Made by a program: the position numbers and the translations under genes
The notes under the pieces: generated by a model
Told to the model about the DNA's origin: nothing
Database searches by the model: none
Seen by the model: the letters and a program-made list of their open reading frames with translations, nothing else
Source of the DNA: Rhodococcus sp. PAMC28707
GTDB lineage: Bacteria > Actinomycetota > Actinomycetes > Mycobacteriales > Mycobacteriaceae
DNA: 64,000 nucleotides
Reading direction: 5' to 3'
Assembly: GCF_004795915.1 (NCBI RefSeq)
Contig: NZ_CP039253.1
Span: 2,542,001-2,606,000 of the forward strand
In this document: positions 58,959 through 64,000 of the stretch, piece by piece
Numbering within the stretch: the stretch's first letter is position 1
Layout: each line of letters starts with the position of its first letter

Positions 58959-59930
58959 ATGACGAACTTCGGCTACACATTGATGACCGAGCAGAGCGGT
59001 CCCAAAGAACTCGTGAAGTATGCGGTCGGTGCCGAGAAAGTCGGTTTCGACTTCGAGGTCGCCAGCGACCACTATTCGCCCTGGCTGTCCTCGATGGGAC
59101 ACGCGCCTTATGTCTGGACCACACTCGGAGCCGTCGCGCAGGCGACCGAGCGTGTCGAGCTCATGACCTACGTGACGTGTCCGATCATTCGTTACCACCC
59201 TGCCGTCGTCGCACAGAAAGCCGCGACCATGCAGATACTCGCCGACGGCAGGTTCACGCTCGGACTCGGCAGCGGGGAGAATCTCAACGAGCACGTCGTC
59301 GGTGAGGGGTGGCCGTCGATCGACAAGCGACAGGACATGTTCGTCGAAGCTTTGGAGATCATCGAGCAGCTTCACACAGGCGAGCTGATCACTTACGAGG
59401 GTAAGCGCTTTCGCGTCGACTCCGCCAAGATCTGGGATATGCCCGACGCTGGCGTCCCGATCGGAATCGCCGTTTCGGGAGAAAAATCCGTCGAGAGATT
59501 CGCCCCGTACGGGAACCATCTGATCGCCGTAGAACCCAATGGCGACCTGGTGAAGCAATGGACCGAGAAGCACTCCGGACGCTCGCGCACCATCGGTCAG
59601 ATCCCGATCTCCTGGGACCCGGACAAGGATGCAGCAATCGACCGCGCGCACGACCGCTTTCGCTGGTTCGCCGGCGGCTGGGCCGTCAACGCGGACCTCC
59701 CGACGACGGCCGGGTTCGCTGGAGCGACGCAATTCGTCCGCAAAGAAGATGTAGCGGAAACAATTCCTTGTGGGCCGGACCTCGATGAGATCGTCGAGTC
59801 CGTCAAGCCGTACTGGGAGGCGGGTTTCACCGACATCGCACTTGTGCAGGTCGGCGACGAAACCCAGGAGCGATTCCTCGCCGAGGCCGCAGGTCCGCTG
59901 TTGGAGAAGCTGCGCGCAGCCGCACATTGA
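58959..59930 (+). CDS. F420-dependent LLM-class oxidoreductase (G6PDH-like)
   Basis: A 323-aa luciferase-like TIM-barrel protein. [53 protein letters not shown] and [15 protein letters not shown] match F420-dependent glucose-6-phosphate dehydrogenases and their TIGR03557 relatives. It transfers hydride from an alcohol or sugar phosphate to cofactor F420. AGGAGA stands before the ATG. It follows the GH15 gene by 85 bp and is ended by a strong hairpin. The precise substrate is uncertain. Confidence 0.85.
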   Translation: MTNFGYTLMTEQSGPKELVKYAVGAEKVGFDFEVASDHYSPWLSSMGHAPYVWTTLGAVAQATERVELMTYVTCPIIRYHPAVVAQKAATMQILADGRFTLGLGSGENLNEHVVGEGWPSIDKRQDMFVEALEIIEQLHTGELITYEGKRFRVDSAKIWDMPDAGVPIGIAVSGEKSVERFAPYGNHLIAVEPNGDLVKQWTEKHSGRSRTIGQIPISWDPDKDAAIDRAHDRFRWFAGGWAVNADLPTTAGFAGATQFVRKEDVAETIPCGPDLDEIVESVKPYWEAGFTDIALVQVGDETQERFLAEAAGPLLEKLRAAAH

Positions 59931-59940
59931 GTCGACAACG

Positions 59941-59977
59941 CAAAAGTCCTGGCCTTGTGGAAAGGCCAGGACTTTTG
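59941..59977. terminator. Terminator between F420-oxidoreductase gene and tRNA-Pro
   Basis: A perfect 16-bp stem (CAAAAGTCCTGGCCTT and complement) with a 5-nt loop, A-rich at the left and T-rich at the right end, suitable for both directions. Confidence 0.85.
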
Positions 59978-59995
59978 TATTACACCGATACTTTG

Positions 59996-60069
<74 letters not shown>

Positions 60070-60087
60070 TGTACCGCCTCGGAGAGT

Positions 60088-61113
60088 CTAGCTCACGACT
60101 GCCTCAGAACGCGAAACGCCCTCGTTCGAACCTTCGCGCGGACCCTGACGCGGAGCGGGGGTCAGCGTCAACAGTGTTGCTTCGGGCCGGCAGCAGAACC
60201 GGGCCGGCGCATATGGAGATGTGCCGACGCCTGCCGAGACATGCAGCTGGGTATGTGCGCCCCACTTCGACGGACCCTTCACCCGAGACCGATCGAGCTC
60301 GCAGTTGGTGACGAGGGCACCGTAGAACGGTAGGCACACCTGACCGCCGTGCGTGTGTCCGGCAAGAACCAAGTCGTATCCGTCTTCGGCGAAACGATCG
60401 AGCACGCGTGGCTCGGGGGAGTGCGTGATTCCCAGCCGAAGGTCTGCGAGGGGATTCGGCTGGCCTGCGATGGTGTCGTACCTGTCGCGCTCGAGATGAG
60501 GATCGTCGACACCGGCCGAGGCGATACGCACGCCCGCAACCTCGAGTTCTCTGCGCACGTGCGTCACGTCGTGCCAACCGCGTTCGGAGAAGGCGGCCCG
60601 CAGATCACGCCACGGCAGTGCTTCGCCGAGGATCTTCTTGCGATCCTTCTTGAAGTACAGGAGTGGATTCTTCGGCTTGGGCGCAAAGTAGTCGTTGCTG
60701 CCGAAGACGAACAGCCCCGGCCGGGACAGCAAGGGACCGAGAGCTTGAACGACGGCAGGAACCGAGCGTAGGTGCGACAGGTTGTCACCTGTGTTGACCA
60801 CCAGATCCGGTTCCAGGCTGTCGAGCTCGCGGAGCCAATTCTGTTTCGAACGCTGACCGGGCATCATGTGCAGATCGCTGATGTGCAGCACCCGAAGCGA
60901 AGACGAGCCAGGTTCGAGCACAGCCATCGACGTCTCCCGCAAGGTGAAGGCATTACGTTCGATGAGGGTCGCATATCCGATACCCAGTGCCGCCGCGCCC
61001 GCCGTCGCAATCGCCGCGCTTCTGATGGGGGCCTCCGAGGCAGCGGCGCGAGTACGTTCTGCTGCTGCGAGGAGTCGGGCCGATGTAGTGATTTTCACGG
61101 ACACGTCTTCCAC
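60088..61113 (-). CDS. Metallophosphoesterase, membrane-anchored (YkuE/Rv3683-like)
   Basis: A 341-aa protein. After an N-terminal part with a hydrophobic segment ([21 protein letters not shown]), the calcineurin-type motifs appear in order: [27 protein letters not shown] (replacing GNHD), GITHSP and [13 protein letters not shown]. It is a two-metal phosphoesterase, probably facing the cell surface; substrate unknown. The gene lies near ponA2, as in mycobacteria. The start may be GTG near 61101 instead of 61113. Confidence 0.88.
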   Translation of the reverse strand: MEDVSVKITTSARLLAAAERTRAAASEAPIRSAAIATAGAAALGIGYATLIERNAFTLRETSMAVLEPGSSSLRVLHISDLHMMPGQRSKQNWLRELDSLEPDLVVNTGDNLSHLRSVPAVVQALGPLLSRPGLFVFGSNDYFAPKPKNPLLYFKKDRKKILGEALPWRDLRAAFSERGWHDVTHVRRELEVAGVRIASAGVDDPHLERDRYDTIAGQPNPLADLRLGITHSPEPRVLDRFAEDGYDLVLAGHTHGGQVCLPFYGALVTNCELDRSRVKGPSKWGAHTQLHVSAGVGTSPYAPARFCCRPEATLLTLTPAPRQGPREGSNEGVSRSEAVVS

Positions 61114-61175
61114 GATACGTCAGGTGGTGCAATCGACGTGCGGGCCAGGGCACTGCCCGCGTAGCGTTCTGATAC

Positions 61176-61640
61176 ATGTCCGAACTGAAGTCCCAGCTGC
61201 GAACCGACCTGACCACCTCCATGAAGGCCAGAGACAAACTTCGAACCGCGACCATCCGCATGCTCCTCGCCGCGATCCAAACAGAGGAAGTATCCGGCAA
61301 ACAAGCCCACGATCTCACCGACGACCAGGTGATCAAGATTCTTGCCAAGGAATCGAAGAAGCGCGGTGAGTCCGCAGAGATCTACACCCAGAACGGCCGA
61401 GGTGAGTTAGCGGCTACCGAACATGCCGAGGCACAGATCATCGACGAATACCTGCCGACGCCATTGACCGACGCCGAACTGGCCGATATCGCGGACACCG
61501 CACTTGCTCAGGTCGCCGAGCAATTGGGCGAGCGTCCCGGGGTCCGGCAGATGGGTCAGGTAATGAAAGTTGCGACCGAACTCGCCAAGGGCAAGGCCGA
61601 CGGCACTCGGATCTCCAAGGCAGTCAAGGACCGCTTGTAA
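61176..61640 (+). CDS. GatB/YqeY domain protein
   Basis: A 154-aa helical protein, MSELKSQLRTDLTTSMKARDKLRTATIRMLLAAI being the usual YqeY start and GQVMKVATELAKGKADGTRISKAVKDRL the closing tRNA-binding-like domain. It is related to the C-terminal part of GatB of the tRNA amidotransferase. The role is unproven. It is divergent from the metallophosphoesterase gene and converges with ponA2. Confidence 0.92.
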   Translation: MSELKSQLRTDLTTSMKARDKLRTATIRMLLAAIQTEEVSGKQAHDLTDDQVIKILAKESKKRGESAEIYTQNGRGELAATEHAEAQIIDEYLPTPLTDAELADIADTALAQVAEQLGERPGVRQMGQVMKVATELAKGKADGTRISKAVKDRL

Positions 61641-61652
61641 TTTCGAACGCTG

Positions 61653-61706
61653 GGAATCCGCACGAGATACGTCCACGACGCGGGTGTATCTCGTGCGATG
61701 GATTCC
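61653..61706. terminator. Bidirectional hairpin between yqeY and ponA2
   Basis: GGAATCC-GCACGAGATAC on the left and GTATCTCGTGC-N4-GATTCC on the right pair over 11 and 6 bp with small bulges. It lies between convergent genes. Confidence 0.65.
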
Positions 61707-61709
61707 GCC

Positions 61710-64000
61710 CTAGCGGGGCGCCGTGAGCCCGGGGATGGCCGGGATCGGAAGGTTGGGCGGTATTGCCGGAATCTGGATGTTGGGAAGCTCCGGTAGCGCT
61801 GGAAGCGACGGAGCCGGTGGCGCCTGTCGAACGGATCCATCGCTCACGTAGATCGTGATCATCGCACCGGGAATAGCCGATCCCGAGGGGGACATTCCGG
61901 TAACCGTTCCTCGTGCTGCAGCGTCGGAGGTGCTCACCACGGTGACCTGAAAACCTGCCGCCTGCAGGGTCGCGGTCGCGGACGACTGGGTCGAGCCGGT
62001 CACGTCAGGAACCTGACCATTGGCGGATCCACGAACATATTTCTGATCGACGGCAGGCAGCGAGACCGGACCGAAGTTGTTGGCGACTGGATTGATGGCG
62101 TCGTACCAGGTACGAGCCGGCTCGTTGCCGCCGTACAGGTTTCCGTCGCCACACGGGCGCAACGGGAACGAGCAGATTTCGCCGGGGCTCGGGGAGTCTC
62201 CGTAGGTGTAAACCGCGGCGGCGTAATTGTTGGTGTAACCGAGGAACCCCGAGGACATGTGCGACTCGGTAGTGCCCGTCTTGCCGGACATCGGCAAGTT
62301 CCAACCCACCGATCCTGCCGCGGATGCCGACGTGCCACCCGGCTGGTCGTCCTTGCTCATCGCATTGGCCAGAGTGTTGGCCAAGCCTGGCTCGACGACC
62401 TGCTCGCATGCCTGCTGCGTCACGGGTACTTGCTTGCCCTTGCGGTCGAACACCGAATCGATCGGTGTCGGTGGGCACCACTTGCCCGAAGACGCGAGGG
62501 TTGCCGCCACATTCGACAACTCGAGTGGATTGACCCAGGTGGGTCCGAGGGTGAAAGAACCGAGATTCTGGTCCTTCTGGAAGTCGGCCATACTTCGCTC
62601 GTCGAAGCCGGATGTGCTCGGTGCGGCGTAGGACCGTAGGCCGAGGCGCACCGCCATGTCCACCGTCGGCGTCACTCCGACGGACTCGATCAACTTGACG
62701 AACGCCGTGTTCGGAGACTTCGCGAGTGCATCGGTGACCGAGAGTGACGCAGGGTAGTCGCCGACGTTCTCCACGCAATACGTGTTGGCGGGGCAACCCT
62801 TTGCGCCACCGTCGCCCATGCCTCGGACCTCGGCGCGTCTGGGGACCTGCAAGGTTGCGCTGGTACCGAGGCCGCGCTCCATCGCGGCGGCCGTGGTGAA
62901 CACTTTGAAAATGGATCCTGCGCCGTGTCCTACCAGCGAGTACGGCTGCGGCTGCACCGTCTCGTCTGCGCCGGAATCGAGACCGTACGTTCGGCTGCTG
63001 CCCATCGCCAGGACACGGTGGTCATCTTGGCCGGGTGCGATGACGTTCATGACGGTCGCGACGCCGTCGAGTGTCGGTCTGGTGTTGGCGACCAGCGAGG
63101 CTTTGGTCGAGTTCTGGACGGCGGGATCGAGGGTGGTCTTGATCAAATATCCACCCTGGTCGATCTGTTCTCGGCTGATACCTGCATTGGCAAGGTATTG
63201 CAGCGCGTAGTCGCAGAAGAACCCACGATCGCCGGCCGAAATGCACCCGCGGGGCAGGATTTGCGGTTCGGGGAGTACACCGAGCGGCTCGGCCCTCGCG
63301 GCCTGGAATTCCGCAGCGCGTTCCGGGATGTTCTGGATCATCGTGTCCAGGACGGTGTTGCGCCGTTCGAGGACGCCTTGCTCGTTGGTATACGGATTGA
63401 GTGCCGAACTCGACTGCACCATGCCCGCGAGCATTGCCGACTGTTTCGCGTCGAGCTTGCTGGCGTCGATGCCGAAATAGGTCTGTGCGGCGTCCTGAAT
63501 CCCGAACGACGAGTTACCGAACGGGACGAGGTTCAGGTAGCGGGTAAGGATCTCGTCCTTGGTCAGCTCTTTGTCGAGGGTGAGCGCCATCCGGATCTCG
63601 CGGATCTTGCGGGCAGGCGTCGTCTCGATAGCTGCCCGACGCTCGGCGTCGGTCTTGGCCACGACGAGCAGGTGATAGTTCTTGACGTACTGCTGATCCA
63701 GTGTCGACGCACCCTGCTCGACCTGACCGCTGGTGGTGTTGGTCAGAAACGCGCGCAGTGTGCCCTGCCAGTCGACGCCCTTGTGTTCGGCGAACCGCTT
63801 GTCCTCGATCGAGACGATGGCGAGCTTCATCTCGTTCGAGATCTTCTCGCTCGGCACTTCGAATCTGCGTTGCTCGTACAACCATGCAATGGGGTTGCCT
63901 GCACTGTCGACCATCGTCGAGACCGCAGGGACGGATCCCTCGACTAATTCGGCCGAAACATTGTCGACGGTATCGGCGGCTCGGTTGGATGCGTATCCGA
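61710..64000 (-). CDS. ponA2: Bifunctional penicillin-binding protein PonA2 with PASTA domain (5' end outside window)
   Basis: About 762 C-terminal residues are present; the frame stays open to base 64000. The glycosyltransferase-51 part contains AIVSIEDKRFAEHKGVDWQG and the helix region following it. The transpeptidase has the SxxK serine in GSIFKVF, SxN in AKSPNTAF and KTG in SGKTGTTES. One PASTA domain (about 70 residues before the end, VPDVTGSTQSSATATLQAAGF) and a Pro-rich tail follow. It polymerises and cross-links peptidoglycan at the outer face of the membrane. An upstream neighbour on the right is outside the window. Confidence 0.95.
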   Translation of the reverse strand, partial: GYASNRAADTVDNVSAELVEGSVPAVSTMVDSAGNPIAWLYEQRRFEVPSEKISNEMKLAIVSIEDKRFAEHKGVDWQGTLRAFLTNTTSGQVEQGASTLDQQYVKNYHLLVVAKTDAERRAAIETTPARKIREIRMALTLDKELTKDEILTRYLNLVPFGNSSFGIQDAAQTYFGIDASKLDAKQSAMLAGMVQSSSALNPYTNEQGVLERRNTVLDTMIQNIPERAAEFQAARAEPLGVLPEPQILPRGCISAGDRGFFCDYALQYLANAGISREQIDQGGYLIKTTLDPAVQNSTKASLVANTRPTLDGVATVMNVIAPGQDDHRVLAMGSSRTYGLDSGADETVQPQPYSLVGHGAGSIFKVFTTAAAMERGLGTSATLQVPRRAEVRGMGDGGAKGCPANTYCVENVGDYPASLSVTDALAKSPNTAFVKLIESVGVTPTVDMAVRLGLRSYAAPSTSGFDERSMADFQKDQNLGSFTLGPTWVNPLELSNVAATLASSGKWCPPTPIDSVFDRKGKQVPVTQQACEQVVEPGLANTLANAMSKDDQPGGTSASAAGSVGWNLPMSGKTGTTESHMSSGFLGYTNNYAAAVYTYGDSPSPGEICSFPLRPCGDGNLYGGNEPARTWYDAINPVANNFGPVSLPAVDQKYVRGSANGQVPDVTGSTQSSATATLQAAGFQVTVVSTSDAAARGTVTGMSPSGSAIPGAMITIYVSDGSVRQAPPAPSLPALPELPNIQIPAIPPNLPIPAIPGLTAPR

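Overview
The window is a gene-dense, GC-rich actinobacterial chromosome segment. Many starts are GTG and most operon junctions are ATGA or GTGA overlaps. Several markers point to Mycobacteriales and most likely to Rhodococcus or a close relative: actinobacterial IHF (mIHF), a Rv0862c-type helicase-domain protein, MurT/GatD, F420-dependent oxidoreductase, a tuberculostearic-acid gene pair, FurA next to a catalase, PonA2 with a PASTA domain, and a gene order (tRNA-Ser, SRP RNA, aspartate aminotransferase, dnaX, ybaB-recR, gatD-murT, leuA, lysC-asd) that I recall from mycobacterial and rhodococcal chromosomes. No phage, IS element, CRISPR array or plasmid function is visible.

Layout. 1-1513: end of an MFS carrier gene coupled to an SDR (3-hydroxybutyrate dehydrogenase type). 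1556-3413: ACC microsatellite, tRNA-Ser(GGA), SRP RNA, aspartate aminotransferase. 3431-8368: drug-type MFS pump with divergent TetR and twin operators, secreted lipase, YnfA-like membrane protein, PhoU. 8448-13645: HhH-GPD protein, helicase-associated protein, DnaX, small protein. 13879-17982: fadA-fadB beta-oxidation operon and a convergent FadR-like GntR gene. 18017-20055: K+/H+ antiporter with its TrkA-C subunit, and mIHF. 20337-28896: a lipid/isoprenoid-type oxidation block (acyl-CoA ligase, two MpaB/DUF2236 oxygenases, aldehyde dehydrogenase, YdeP-type molybdoenzyme, acyl-CoA-binding protein, TetR). 28927-31688: cyclopropane-synthase-like methyltransferase plus FAD reductase, the tuberculostearate pair. 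31970-34962: YbaB, RecR, GatD, MurT. 35033-38646: ketosteroid isomerase behind a KstR-type box, EamA/LysR pair, small SHOCT and DUF6325 proteins. 38720-40645: leuA with a leader peptide and attenuator. 41047-43677: a MalT-like LuxR gene broken by an amber codon. 44091-46384: lysC (with internal beta start) and asd. 46448-49650: UgpC/MsmK-type ATPase and a Tat-exported multicopper oxidase preceded by a 33-bp minisatellite. 49728-54218: a tightly coupled TetR / Baeyer-Villiger monooxygenase / GMC oxidase / acetoacetate-decarboxylase-like operon. 54269-56868: FurA-catalase-Dps oxidative-stress cluster. 56958-59930: HAD remnant, GH15 glucosidase, F420-dependent oxidoreductase. 59996-64000: tRNA-Pro(CGG), metallophosphoesterase, YqeY, and PonA2 running off the right edge.

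How it fits together. Core information processing and cell-wall or amino-acid synthesis genes form a conserved backbone into which catabolic and regulatory modules are inserted. Two modules look least described. The first is the MpaB-oxygenase / aldehyde dehydrogenase / acyl-CoA ligase / ACBP block, whose enzymes could in order cleave an unsaturated chain, oxidise the aldehyde, activate the acid as CoA ester and pass it to beta-oxidation. The second is the BVMO/GMC/ADC-like operon. Both have clear palindromic operators. Enzyme functions come from family recognition by eye; no database search was run.
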